NCBI RefSeq assembly: GCF_017308975.1 | Contig: NZ_JADWPD010000002.1 | Span: forward strand, 310,001-374,000 | Direction of reading: 5' to 3' | Source: Amycolatopsis sp. MtRt-6 | Lineage (GTDB): Bacteria > Actinomycetota > Actinomycetes > Mycobacteriales > Pseudonocardiaceae | Length of the DNA stretch: 64,000 nt | Shown here: positions 28,228-36,974 of the stretch, piece after piece | Numbering within the stretch: position 1 is the first letter of the stretch | Layout of the letters: every line of letters starts with the position of its first letter | The notes under the pieces: model-generated | Database searches by the model: none | What the model saw: the letters and a program-made list of their open reading frames with translations, nothing else | Told to the model about the DNA's origin: nothing | Made by a program: the position numbers and the translations under genes

Positions 28228-28863
28228 TCAGCCGATTAAGCTGCGCTGAGCGTGGTCCAGGTGCTCGCGCATCGCCGTGACCGCGCGTTCCCCGTCCCCG
28301 GACCGCACGGCGTCCAGCAGCACGCGGTGCTCCGCCGCGAGGTCGCCCGCCCCCGGGTAGGAGTCGCTGAGCTGGGCCAGGCAGAGCTGCATTTCCTCCT
28401 GCATCGCCGGGTAGATCCGGTCGAGGCGCGGACTGCCGGCGCAGCCGATCAGCGCGACGTGGAACTTCGTGTGCGCGTCGACCCGGTCACCCCAGCTCGC
28501 ACTCGGCGCCAGGGCCTCCATCGCGGCGAGCCCGGCTTCCGCGGCGTCGACCGGACGCTGCTCGGCGACGATCCGCCGGACCGCCTCGAGCTCGAGCGGC
28601 GCGCGGACGAAGAACAGGTCGCGGACGTCGTCGGCGGTGAACACCGGGACGCGCAGCGAGCGCCCGGCCGTGCGCTCGGCGAGGTTGCGGGCGAGCAGCT
28701 CCTGCAGCGCCGACCGCACGGTCGGGCGCGCCACGCCGAACATGGTCGCCAGGCCGACCTCGGTGAGCGGCTCCCCCGGCTTGAGCTCGCCGCCGAGGAT
28801 GTGCCGCCGGATTTCCGCGACGAGGGCGTCGCGCGTGCTGATGCCCCGCAACGGCACGGTCAC
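28228..28863 (-). CDS. GntR-family regulator, FCD subfamily
   Basis: 211 residues. The N-terminal winged helix (about 8-70) shows IRRHILGGELKPGEPLTEVG and MFGVARPTVRSALQELLA. The C-terminal FCD ligand-binding domain has the metal-ligand spacing with DAHTKFHVAL and, near the end, EHRVLLDAVRSGD and REHLDHAQ. It is the first gene of a minus-strand operon with the HAD hydrolase and broken proline racemase and probably controls them through the dyad downstream of its own stop. Confidence 0.85.
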   Translation of the reverse strand: MTVPLRGISTRDALVAEIRRHILGGELKPGEPLTEVGLATMFGVARPTVRSALQELLARNLAERTAGRSLRVPVFTADDVRDLFFVRAPLELEAVRRIVAEQRPVDAAEAGLAAMEALAPSASWGDRVDAHTKFHVALIGCAGSPRLDRIYPAMQEEMQLCLAQLSDSYPGAGDLAAEHRVLLDAVRSGDGERAVTAMREHLDHAQRSLIG

Positions 28864-28919
28864 CCGATCCCCTTCCCGGTCGGACAGGCTGACAGTCTGG
28901 CACGAACCCCGGTCACGGC

Positions 28920-29093
28920 TCGGGGACGGCGCGTCCGGAGCGGGACATCGCCCGGGCGAGAGCGGCGCGGTCCGGCGCGTCGGGCGCGTTGCGGATCCCG
29001 GTCACCGCCACCTATCCCCTGGACCGCGTCGGCGAGGCGTTCGCCGCGTTCGGCGCGGGGCCCCTCAGCAAGGTCGCCATCACCCACTCCTGA
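28920..29093 (+). pseudogene. C-terminal remnant of a zinc-type alcohol dehydrogenase / quinone oxidoreductase
   Basis: A plus-strand frame ending at TGA 29091-29093 reads LRIPVTATYPLDRVGEAFAA followed by FGAGPLSKVAI. This is the standard close of NADPH:quinone oxidoreductase-like MDR proteins, where the final strand and helix read PLxxVxxAFxxF. Nothing upstream supplies the remaining ~280 residues, because the GntR gene on the other strand begins at 28863. It is a relic of a deleted gene. Confidence 0.55.
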
Positions 29094-29165
29094 TCCGCCC
29101 CCTCCGGCACCCCGGCGTTGCCCGCCCAGCAGGCGCAACCGACGCGGTCCGGCGGTTCTCCCCCG

Positions 29166-29486
29166 TCAGGATCGGCTGCGCTCCCCGGACCCGGGCCGCC
29201 GGCAGGCGCCGGACGCCTTGGTGCCGTGCGCCGCGTCGGTCAGCTCGATGAACACGCGGCGGGTCCCGCCCGGCTTGCCCGTCGCCAGCGTGATGCTGAC
29301 CCAGCGGCCCGGCCCACAGGCGGGACCCGCCCGGCCGGGGCCGGGCGTACGCGGCACGTCGACGCCGGACGGCGCAGGTGCCGCGGTCGCGGCCGGTGTC
29401 CCGGCGAGGACCGTGGCCGCCACGGCCACGATCGCCGTCACCCGGTGCCCCGTACCGCCGCGGCGCAGCACAGTGCCGACTCCCAT
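29166..29486 (-). CDS. Small secreted protein of unknown function
   Basis: 106 residues. ATG 29486 is preceded by GGGGGAGG at good spacing. A signal peptide is clear (RVTAIVAVAATVLAGTPAAT, cleavage near AAPA). The mature part is Gly/Pro-rich with two Cys (PACGPGRW and SGACRRPG) about 40 residues apart, possibly one disulfide, around a beta-rich VSITLATGKPGGTRRVFIEL. No family recognised. It is divergent from the SARP/NB-ARC regulator. Confidence 0.55.
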   Translation of the reverse strand: MGVGTVLRRGGTGHRVTAIVAVAATVLAGTPAATAAPAPSGVDVPRTPGPGRAGPACGPGRWVSITLATGKPGGTRRVFIELTDAAHGTKASGACRRPGSGERSRS

Positions 29487-29543
29487 CGTGGACCTCCCCC
29501 GCCGGCACGTGATCAGTGGCCGAACGGGGAGCCTGGCAGCGTC

Positions 29544-29563
29544 CACTGCAGTGGCACTGCAGT
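29544..29563 (+). promoter_or_regulatory. 11-bp-periodic CACTGCAGT repeat upstream of the SARP gene
   Basis: CACTGCAGTG (29544-29553) is followed by CACTGCAGT (29555-29563), so the repeat period is 11 bp. Each copy is itself palindromic. SARP-type winged helices bind direct repeats at about 11-bp period, so this could be an autoregulatory site for the gene starting at 29618. Confidence 0.4.
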
Positions 29564-29617
29564 CTTACGGAACGTGGCCGGTCGGGGGTACCCTCGCCGG
29601 GGGGAGGGGGCGTTCGC

Positions 29618-32482
29618 ATGCCTGGTGTTCGGTTCGGCGTGCTCGGGCCGATCGCGGCCTGGCGCGGCGCGGACCCGGTCGACGTCGGTTCCGGCAAGGG
29701 TCTCCGGGTGCTCGGGATGCTGCTGCTGCACGCCAACCAGCGGGTGGACCGCGAGCAGATCATCGAGGGCGCCTGGGGCGGGCAGCCGCCGCGGAGCGCG
29801 GTCAACCTCGTCCAGAAGTACGTCGGCGACGTCCGCCGGTCGCTGGACCTCGACGACGGCGCCCTGCGGACGGTGGGCACCGGGTACCTGCTGCGGGTCG
29901 CCCCCGATCAGCTCGACAGCACCCAGTTCGCGGCCCGGCTGGCCCGGGCGCGCGAGACCCGCGGCGACGGTGACCTGACCGCGGCCCGGGCCCACCTCGC
30001 CGAGGCGATGACGCTGTGGCGCGGCCCCGCCTTCAGCGGCATCGACACCCCCGCGGCCACCACCGAGCGGGCCCGGCTGGACGAGTACCGCTTCGGCGCG
30101 CTCGAAGACCTCGCCGAGCTCGACCTGCTGCGCGGGGAGCACGCGCCGGCCATCCCGGAGCTGTCCCGGCTCGCCGGCGAGCACCCGTACCGCGAGCGCG
30201 TACGGGAGCTGCTGATGATCGCGCTCTACCGCAGCGGCCGCCAAGGCGACGCGCTCGCGGTGTTCCACGACATCCAGCAGCTGCTGGCCCGGGAGCTCGG
30301 CGCCAACCCCGGGCCCGGCCTGCAGCGCGTGCACGCGCAGATCCTGCGCGCCGACCCCGGTCTCGACCTGGTCACCGCGACCCGGGAGCAGCGGCCGATC
30401 GCCCAGCTGCCCGCCGACATCCCGGACTTCACCGGCCGGGCCGAGCCGCTCGCGGAGCTGCTGGGCCTGCTGGCCGAGCGCCGGGTGGTGGTCGTCGCCG
30501 GCGCGCCCGGGACCGGCAAGTCGGCGCTCGCCGTGCGCGCACTCCACGACGCCCGCGACGCGTTCCCCGACGGCCAGCTCTACCTCGACCTCGCCGGCAC
30601 CTCCGCCGTCCCGCGCGACCCGGCGATGATGCTGGCCGAACTGCTGCGCGCGCTCGGCGTCACCGACGCGGTCATGCCGCCCGGCCTGCACGAACGAGCC
30701 GCGCTCTACCGGTCGCGGCTGGCCGATCGCCGGATGCTGGTGCTGCTCGACGACGCGGCGGACGCCCGGCAGGTGCGGCCGCTGCTGCCGCCGTCCGGGG
30801 GGTGCGCGGTGGTGGTGACCAGCCGCCACCGGCTGGCGGACCTGGCCGGCGCCGAGCACGTCGAGCTGGACGTGCTGTCCGCGGAAGACGCCCGCGACCT
30901 CCTCGCCCGCGTCGCCGGCGCCGAGCGCGTCGAGCGGGAACCGGAGCAGGCCGCCGCGATCGTCCGGCTGTGCGGCCGCCTCCCGCTGGCCATCCGGATC
31001 ACCGGGGCGAAGCTCGCGGGCCGGCGCGCGTGGACCCTGCGGGTGCTGCGGGACCGGCTGGCGGACGAGTCCCGGCGGCTGCGCGAGCTGCGGGTCGGCG
31101 ACCTCGACGTGCGGGCCAACTTCGACCTGAGCCTGCGCCTGCTGCCCGAGGACGCCGTCCGGGCGTTCCGGCTGCTGGGGCTGCTGGGCGCGGAAACGCT
31201 CCCCGCGTGGGTGATCGGCCCGCTCCTCGGCCGCCCGGCCGGCGACGACGTCTTGGACGCCCTCGTCGACGCCTACCTCGTGCGCCTGGTGACGACCGAC
31301 CGCGTCGGCCAGCCGCGGTACCGGCTGCACGACCTGCTGCGCACCTACGCGGCGGAAGGCGCGCAGGAGTGCTACCCGGTCGAGGAGCGCCGGGCGGCGG
31401 TGGAGCGGGTCCTGTCCGCCTGGCTCGCCCTCGCCGAGCAGGCCCGCGACCGCTGCTACCCCAGCCTCTTCCGGCCGACGCCGGGCCGCGCGCCGCGCTG
31501 GACCCCGGACTACCGGGTCGTCGACCCGCTGGCCTGGTTCGACGCCGAACGCGGGACGCTGCTGCGGGCGATCGAGCTCGCGGCGGACTGGGGCATGGCC
31601 GAGCTCGCCTGGGAGCTGGCGGTGGCCGCGGTGCCGTACTACGACCACCGCAGCCTCTACCAGGACTGGAACCGCAGCCACCGGATCGCGCTGGAGGCCG
31701 CCGCCGCGGCCGGCGACGCCCACGGCGAAGCGGCGTTGCTGCAGGGGCTCGGCCAGGTGCACATCTACCTCGACGAGATGGCCGAGGCCCGCCACGACCT
31801 GCGCCGCTGCGTGAAGCTGTACCAGGCCGTCGGCGACCGGCGCGGCGAAGGGCTCGCCCTGGCGAGCCTGGGCACCGTGCACCGCGTCCGCGGCGAACTC
31901 GACGCGGCACTGGCCGTCGACAAGGAGGCGCTGGCCCACCTGGTGGCCGCCGGGCACCGCCAGGCGGAGGCCCAGATCCGGACGGCCATCGGCATCATCG
32001 GCTTCGACCAGGGCGCCGACGACGCGGGCCGGTGGATCGAGGAGGGCCTGCGGATCGCCCGGCAGCTCGGCGACCGGCACCGGCAGGCGGTCATCCTCCG
32101 CACGCTCAGCCGCTACCACCTGGGCGTCGGCGACACCCCGGCCGCGCTGCGCGACCTCACCGAAGCGCTGACGATCTTCAACGAAATCGGCGACGAGCGG
32201 TGCGGCGCCTACACCGACCAGCGGCTCGGCGTGATCTACGCGGAGCTCGGCGACCGGTCCCGTGCGGATTCGGCCCTCCACCGCGCGGCGCACGTGTTCC
32301 GCATGAACGGCGACCGCAGCAACGAAGCCGCGTGCTGGCAACAGCTCGGCGAGCTGGAGCGCGAACTGGGCGACCCGGCCGCGGCCCGGCGCCACCTGGG
32401 CCTGGCGGCCGAGCTGTGGCGCGCGATCGGGCTGCCCGAGCGCGCCGAAGACCTGCAGGCGGCCCTCGACGCGGGTGCCTGA
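29618..32482 (+). CDS. AfsR/SARP-family regulator with NB-ARC NTPase and TPR domain
   Basis: 954 residues. OmpR-like winged helix (about 1-95, HANQRVDREQIIEGAWGG), BTAD (about 98-245, ending LGANPGPGLQRVHAQIL) and NB-ARC ATPase (about 265-560) follow in order. The ATPase has P-loop GAPGTGKSALAVRAL, Walker B MLVLLDDAADA, and VVTSRHRLADL. After a winged-helix-like LHDLLRTYAAE, tetratricopeptide repeats run from about 690 to the end. This is the AfsR architecture: ATP-dependent activator of secondary metabolism or differentiation genes, gated through the TPR region. GGGGAGGGGG precedes ATG 29618. No biosynthetic cluster adjoins. Confidence 0.9.
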   Translation: MPGVRFGVLGPIAAWRGADPVDVGSGKGLRVLGMLLLHANQRVDREQIIEGAWGGQPPRSAVNLVQKYVGDVRRSLDLDDGALRTVGTGYLLRVAPDQLDSTQFAARLARARETRGDGDLTAARAHLAEAMTLWRGPAFSGIDTPAATTERARLDEYRFGALEDLAELDLLRGEHAPAIPELSRLAGEHPYRERVRELLMIALYRSGRQGDALAVFHDIQQLLARELGANPGPGLQRVHAQILRADPGLDLVTATREQRPIAQLPADIPDFTGRAEPLAELLGLLAERRVVVVAGAPGTGKSALAVRALHDARDAFPDGQLYLDLAGTSAVPRDPAMMLAELLRALGVTDAVMPPGLHERAALYRSRLADRRMLVLLDDAADARQVRPLLPPSGGCAVVVTSRHRLADLAGAEHVELDVLSAEDARDLLARVAGAERVEREPEQAAAIVRLCGRLPLAIRITGAKLAGRRAWTLRVLRDRLADESRRLRELRVGDLDVRANFDLSLRLLPEDAVRAFRLLGLLGAETLPAWVIGPLLGRPAGDDVLDALVDAYLVRLVTTDRVGQPRYRLHDLLRTYAAEGAQECYPVEERRAAVERVLSAWLALAEQARDRCYPSLFRPTPGRAPRWTPDYRVVDPLAWFDAERGTLLRAIELAADWGMAELAWELAVAAVPYYDHRSLYQDWNRSHRIALEAAAAAGDAHGEAALLQGLGQVHIYLDEMAEARHDLRRCVKLYQAVGDRRGEGLALASLGTVHRVRGELDAALAVDKEALAHLVAAGHRQAEAQIRTAIGIIGFDQGADDAGRWIEEGLRIARQLGDRHRQAVILRTLSRYHLGVGDTPAALRDLTEALTIFNEIGDERCGAYTDQRLGVIYAELGDRSRADSALHRAAHVFRMNGDRSNEAACWQQLGELERELGDPAAARRHLGLAAELWRAIGLPERAEDLQAALDAGA

Positions 32483-32605
32483 ACCGGCGCGGGTGCCCGC
32501 CGTTATTCCCGCCACCGGCGCCGTCCCAGCAGTTGGCCGCTTCCGCCCCGCCCGCGGAATCCGGCGCACACTGCGGAGACGGGCCGAAGAGAAGGGAACG
32601 CCGGG

Positions 32606-33802
32606 ATGACAGGACCACGGATCGCCGTCGCGCTGGACGGAACGGGGTGGCACCCCGCCGCGTGGCGCGAACCCGGGGCGCGGCCGCGCGACCTGCTCAC
32701 CGCCGGGTACTGGACCGACCTGGTCCGCGAAGCCGAGGCCGCCAAGCTGGACTTCGTCACCTTCGAAGACTCGCTGGCCCTGCAGACGGTGAACCCCCTC
32801 GACCGGCCGGGCGAGCGGACCGACATCGTTCAGGGCCGCCTCGACGCCGTGCTGATCGCCGCCCGCGTCGCGCCGCTGACCTCGCGCATCGGGCTGGTGC
32901 CGACGGCGGTGGTCACCCACACCGAGCCGTTCCACCTGTCGAAGGCGATCGCCACGCTCGACTACGTCAGCGCCGGCCGGGCCGGCGTCCGCGTGCAGGT
33001 CGCCGGCCGGGCCGACGACAACCGGCACTTCGGCCGCCGCGAGCTCGGCGAGTTCCGGCTCGCGGACTCCGCCGAGCCGGACCGGCCGAGCCCGCCGGCC
33101 GACCTGTTCGACGAGGCCGCCGACTACGTCGAGGTGCTGCGCCGGCTGTGGGACAGCTGGGAGGACGACGCCGAGATCCGCGACGTCGCCACCGGCCGGT
33201 TCGTCGACCGCGAGAAGCTGCACTACATCGACTTCAGCGGGCGCTGGTTCTCGGTCAAGGGCCCGTCGATCACGCCGCGGCCGCCGCAGGGCCAGCCGCC
33301 GGTCACGGCGCTGGCGCACGCCGCCGTCCCCTACCGGCTCGCCGCCCGCTCCGCCGACGTCGGCTACGTGACGCCGTTCGACCGCGAGCAGGCCACCACG
33401 ATCGTCGCCGCGGTGCGCGACGAGCAGGAGCGGGCCGGCCGCGCCGGCGAGACCCTGCACGTGTTCGGCGACGTCGTCGTGTTCCTCGGCGAGACCGAGC
33501 GGGCCGCCGCGGACCGCAAGGCCCGGCTCGACGACCGGTTCGGCGCGGAGTACACCTCCGACGCCTTCGTCTTCACCGGCACCCCGGCCGGGCTGGCCGA
33601 CCTGCTGCTCGACTGGCAGCGCGCCGGGCTCTCGGGCTTCCGGCTGCGGCCGGGCGCGGTCCCGCACGACCTGACCGCGATCACCCGCGGCCTGGTCCCC
33701 GTGCTGCGGTCCCGCGGCGCCTTCCGCACCGAGTACGAGGCGAGCACCCTGCGCGGCTTGCTCGGTCTTCCCCGGCCCGCCAACCGCTACGCCGCCGTCT
33801 GA
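32606..33802 (+). CDS. LLM-class flavin-dependent monooxygenase
   Basis: 398 residues of the luciferase-like TIM-barrel fold. Typical stretches are EAEAAKLDFVTFEDSLALQ near the N terminus, SRIGLVPTAVVTHTEPFHLS (beta strands and His), KAIATLDYVSAGRAGVRVQV, and DFSGRWFSVKGPSITPRPPQ. The last is the NtaA/SnaA/DszA-type signature before the substrate pocket. It uses reduced FMN from a separate reductase. It starts 10 bases before a second NtaA-type enzyme, so they are cotranscribed. Substrate unknown: sulfur, chelate or ester compounds are precedents. Confidence 0.8.
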   Translation: MTGPRIAVALDGTGWHPAAWREPGARPRDLLTAGYWTDLVREAEAAKLDFVTFEDSLALQTVNPLDRPGERTDIVQGRLDAVLIAARVAPLTSRIGLVPTAVVTHTEPFHLSKAIATLDYVSAGRAGVRVQVAGRADDNRHFGRRELGEFRLADSAEPDRPSPPADLFDEAADYVEVLRRLWDSWEDDAEIRDVATGRFVDREKLHYIDFSGRWFSVKGPSITPRPPQGQPPVTALAHAAVPYRLAARSADVGYVTPFDREQATTIVAAVRDEQERAGRAGETLHVFGDVVVFLGETERAAADRKARLDDRFGAEYTSDAFVFTGTPAGLADLLLDWQRAGLSGFRLRPGAVPHDLTAITRGLVPVLRSRGAFRTEYEASTLRGLLGLPRPANRYAAV

Positions 33803-33812
33803 GGAGGCCGAG

Positions 33813-35156
33813 ATGTCCCGGAAGCAGATCCACCTCGCGGCGCACTTCCCCGGCGTCAACAACACGACGGTGTGGAGCGACCCCGAAGCCGGCAGCCACA
33901 TCGAATTCAGCTCTTTCGTCAAGCTCGCGCAGACCGCCGAGCGCGCGAAGTTCGACTTCTTCTTCCTCGCCGAAGGCCTGCGGCTGCGCGAGCAGGGCGG
34001 CCAGATCTACGACCTCGACGTCGTCGGCCGCCCGGACACCTTCACCGTGCTGTCGGCACTGGCCGCGGTGACCGAGCGGCTCGGCCTGGCGGGCACGATC
34101 AACTCGACGTTCAACGAGCCCTTCGAGGTGGCGCGGCAGTTCGCCTCGCTCGACCACCTCTCGGCGGGGCGCGCCGCGTGGAACGTCGTGACGTCGTGGG
34201 ACGCCTTCACCGGCGAGAACTTCCGCCGCGGCGGGTTCCTGCCACAGGACCAGCGCTACGACCGCGCCGAGACGTTCCTGCGCACCGCCTGGGAGCTGTT
34301 CGACTCGTGGCACGGCGACGAGGTCGCCGCCGATCCGGAAACCGGGGTGTTCCTGCGGGATCCCGCCGCGGGCGCCTTCGCCCACCACGACGCCCACTTC
34401 GCCATCGAAGGCCGGTTCCCGGTGCCGCGCAGCCCACAGGGCCGCCCGGTGATCATCCAGGCCGGCGACTCCGAAGAGGGCCGCGAGTTCGCCGCGGCCA
34501 CCGCCGACGCGATCTTCAGCCGCTACGGCACCCTCGAAGCCGGGCAGAAGTTCTACTCCGACGTCAAGGGCCGGCTGGCGAAGTACGGCCGCGAGCCGGA
34601 GCAGCTGGTGATCCTGCCCGCGGCGACGTTCGTGCTCGGCGACACCGACGTCGACGCCCACGAGCGCGCCCACGTGGTGCGGCGGCAGCAGGTCAGCGGG
34701 CAGACCGCGATCAAGTTCCTCGAGCAGGTCTGGAACACCGACCTGAGCGGCCACGACCCCGACGGCCCGCTGCCGTCGACCGACCCGGTGGTCGACGGGT
34801 CCACGATCGCGCCGGGCCGCGCCAGCGTCCGCATGTACCGCGACCCGCTCGCGACGGCCCGCGAGTGGCGGCAGCTCGCCGAGGCGAAGAACCTGTCGAC
34901 CCGCGACCTGATCATCGAGGTGACCGGCCGCCAGACGTTCATCGGCGCACCGGCAACGGTGGCGGCGGCCATCGACGACCTGGTCCAGGCCGACGCGAGC
35001 GACGGCTTCATCCTGGTCCCGCACGTGACGCCGGGCGGTCTCGACGAGTTCGCGGACAAGGTGGTCCCGCTGCTGCAGGAGCGCGGCTCGTTCCGGACCG
35101 AGTACCCGGGGACGACCTTGCGGGACCACCTGGGCTTGGCGCCGCTCGACGCGTGA
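33813..35156 (+). CDS. NtaA/SnaA/DszA-family FMN-dependent monooxygenase
   Basis: 447 residues. Strong family markers are FFFLAEGLRLREQGGQIYDL, GTINSTFNEPFEVARQFASL, HLSAGRAAWNVVTSWD, HFAIEGRFPVPRSPQGRPV and QAGDSEEGREFAA. The family includes nitrilotriacetate and dibenzothiophene-sulfone monooxygenases. AGGAGG lies just upstream of ATG 33813. Together with the preceding gene it forms a two-gene operon closed by a strong hairpin. No flavin reductase is adjacent, so reduced FMN must come from elsewhere. Confidence 0.87.
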   Translation: MSRKQIHLAAHFPGVNNTTVWSDPEAGSHIEFSSFVKLAQTAERAKFDFFFLAEGLRLREQGGQIYDLDVVGRPDTFTVLSALAAVTERLGLAGTINSTFNEPFEVARQFASLDHLSAGRAAWNVVTSWDAFTGENFRRGGFLPQDQRYDRAETFLRTAWELFDSWHGDEVAADPETGVFLRDPAAGAFAHHDAHFAIEGRFPVPRSPQGRPVIIQAGDSEEGREFAAATADAIFSRYGTLEAGQKFYSDVKGRLAKYGREPEQLVILPAATFVLGDTDVDAHERAHVVRRQQVSGQTAIKFLEQVWNTDLSGHDPDGPLPSTDPVVDGSTIAPGRASVRMYRDPLATAREWRQLAEAKNLSTRDLIIEVTGRQTFIGAPATVAAAIDDLVQADASDGFILVPHVTPGGLDEFADKVVPLLQERGSFRTEYPGTTLRDHLGLAPLDA

Positions 35157-35162
35157 GGAGTC

Positions 35163-35192
35163 CTCCCCGGGCGGGCCTGCCCGCCCGGGGAG
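35163..35192. terminator. Bidirectional 14-bp perfect hairpin
   Basis: CTCCCCGGGCGGGC (35163-35176) and GCCCGCCCGGGGAG (35179-35192) pair fully around two bases. It lies between convergent stops at 35156 and 35204. Confidence 0.75.
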
Positions 35193-35203
35193 TCCGGACC
35201 GGC

Positions 35204-35959
35204 TCAGACCAGCGACGCGGTCAGCCCGCCGTCGAGGACGTAGTGGCTGCCGGTGATCCAGCTCGCCCGGTCGGACGCCAGGAACGCCGCCACCTCCGCG
35301 ATGTCCTGCGGGGTGCCCAGCCTGCCCTGCTTGGCCGCGACCAGGTCGCCGAACGGCACCTGGGTCGCCGCCTCGAAATCCGGGACCAGGCGCTCGACCA
35401 TGGCCGTGTCCGCGAAGCCCGGGCAGACGGCGTTGACCCGGACGCCCGTCGGGCGCATCTCGACCGCCGCGACGCGGGTCAGCTGGATGACCGCCGCCTT
35501 CGTCGCGCAGTACGACCCGAGCAGCGGGCTGCCGCCCAGGCCCGCGATCGACGCGATGTTGACGATGTTCCCCTTCGACTCCACCAGGTGCGGGGTCGCC
35601 GCCTTCATTGTCACGAACGTGCCGCGCACGTTGACCGCGAAGATCCGGTCGAAGCTCTCCGTCGGCTGCTGCAGCAGCGGCGACGACACCTCGATCCCGG
35701 CGTTGTTCACCAGGACGTCGAGGCCGCCGAGGAGGTCGACCGCCTGCTCGATCGCCGCCTGGACCTGGGTTTCGTCGGTGACGTCGCAGTTGGCGACGCC
35801 GGCCGCGCCGATTTCGCCGGCCGCCTGCTTGGCCGCCAGGGTGTCGAGGTCACTGACGACGACCCGGGCGCCGCGTTCGGTGAACAGCGCCGCTATCGCC
35901 TTGCCGATGCCGGCGCCGGAGCCGGTGACGAAGACGCGCTTTCCCGCGAGTTCGGACAT
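35204..35959 (-). CDS. Short-chain dehydrogenase/reductase
   Basis: 251 residues, classical SDR. NAD(P)-binding TGSGAGIGKAIA is near residue 12, Asp in VVVSDLD favours NAD, and NNAG (VLVNNAGIE), catalytic Ser in NIASIAG and YCATK (Tyr-x3-Lys) follow. The C terminus has GSHYVLDGG. ATG 35959 follows the LLM stop by 11 bases. In the operon order acyl-CoA synthetase, LLM enzyme, SDR, it could oxidise a hydroxyacyl or alcohol intermediate. Confidence 0.88.
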   Translation of the reverse strand: MSELAGKRVFVTGSGAGIGKAIAALFTERGARVVVSDLDTLAAKQAAGEIGAAGVANCDVTDETQVQAAIEQAVDLLGGLDVLVNNAGIEVSSPLLQQPTESFDRIFAVNVRGTFVTMKAATPHLVESKGNIVNIASIAGLGGSPLLGSYCATKAAVIQLTRVAAVEMRPTGVRVNAVCPGFADTAMVERLVPDFEAATQVPFGDLVAAKQGRLGTPQDIAEVAAFLASDRASWITGSHYVLDGGLTASLV

Positions 35960-35970
35960 GCTGGTCCCTT

Positions 35971-36963
35971 TCACATCGCTTCGATCTTGGGGAGGATTTC
36001 TTCCTTGAGCCGCTTCATGTCGTCCAGGGTCTTCGCCACCGGGACGTCCTGGAAGGGCGGCCACAGGAACGGCATCGTCAGCCCGGCTTCCCGGTAGCGC
36101 TTGAGCTGGTCGGTGATCTGCGCCTGCGAGCCGACGAGCAGGTTGGTGCCTTTGCCCAGCGGGCTCTGGTCCATCTCCTGGTCGGTGACGACGAACCAGA
36201 TCATGCTCGAAATCTCGAGGTCGTCGACCGAGCGCGGGGTGTCGAGGGCTTCGAGCTCGCGCTGGATCTCGGTGCGCCAGCGCCGGATGTCCTCGGGCGA
36301 GTCCTGGATGCCGATCCAGCCGGACAGCCCGTACTTCGCGATGCGGGCGGCCGAGCGCTTGGCGTCCTTGAGGCCGCTGAAGAAGATCGGCGGGTGCGGT
36401 TTCTGCACCGGCTTGGCGCCGAACCCGCTGCGCTGGAAGTCGGCGAACTCGCCGTGGTACTCGAACACGTCGTTGGTCCAGATGCCCTGCATGATCTCCA
36501 GGGTTTCCCGGACGTGCTTGTGCCGCTTCGGGAAGAGGTGCGACGCGCTCGCGGCGGCGAACTCCTCGGGCATCCAGCCGGAGCCGACGGCGACGTTCAA
36601 CCGGCCGCCGGAAAGGTGGTCGATGGTCGCCAGTTCCGCGGCGAGGACGCCGGGCGCGCGGTAGGGCGTGTCGATGACGCTCATCCCGATCCGCACCTTC
36701 GACGTCTTCGCCGCAAGCCACGGGATGAGCGGCATGCCCTGCAGGAACTCGCCGCGCGAGCTGACCGGCAGCCCCTTGGGGAAGCCCTCGATCATGCCGA
36801 AGGAGTACTGCATCTCCTGGGTGTCCGACGTCTCCGGCACGATGATCCGGTCGAGCGTCCAGACGGAGTCGAAGTCGAGGTCCTCGGCGAGCGCGGTGAG
36901 GTCCTCGAGCTCCCGCACGGTCACCTTGTCCCGGAAGTTCGGCAGGTAGAGCGCGAGTTTCAT
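35971..36963 (-). CDS. LLM-class F420-dependent-type oxidoreductase
   Basis: 330 residues. It begins KLALYLPNF and contains DFDSVWTLDRI, RIGMSVIDTPYRAPGVLAAE, IDHLSGGRLNVAVGSGW and KPVQKPHPPIFFSGL. These are the layout of F420-dependent luciferase-like oxidoreductases common in actinomycetes. It is middle gene of a minus-strand operon with the acyl-CoA synthetase (11 bases upstream) and SDR (11 bases downstream). The cofactor (F420 or FMN) cannot be settled by eye. Confidence 0.83.
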   Translation of the reverse strand: MKLALYLPNFRDKVTVRELEDLTALAEDLDFDSVWTLDRIIVPETSDTQEMQYSFGMIEGFPKGLPVSSRGEFLQGMPLIPWLAAKTSKVRIGMSVIDTPYRAPGVLAAELATIDHLSGGRLNVAVGSGWMPEEFAAASASHLFPKRHKHVRETLEIMQGIWTNDVFEYHGEFADFQRSGFGAKPVQKPHPPIFFSGLKDAKRSAARIAKYGLSGWIGIQDSPEDIRRWRTEIQRELEALDTPRSVDDLEISSMIWFVVTDQEMDQSPLGKGTNLLVGSQAQITDQLKRYREAGLTMPFLWPPFQDVPVAKTLDDMKRLKEEILPKIEAM

Positions 36964-36974
36964 GGTGGTTCCCT

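Noticed and set aside
29513..33922. An open frame of more than 1,400 codons on the minus strand
   Set aside because: It lies fully antisense to the SARP/NB-ARC gene and an LLM gene, has low-complexity composition and no domain; it is a by-product of high GC.
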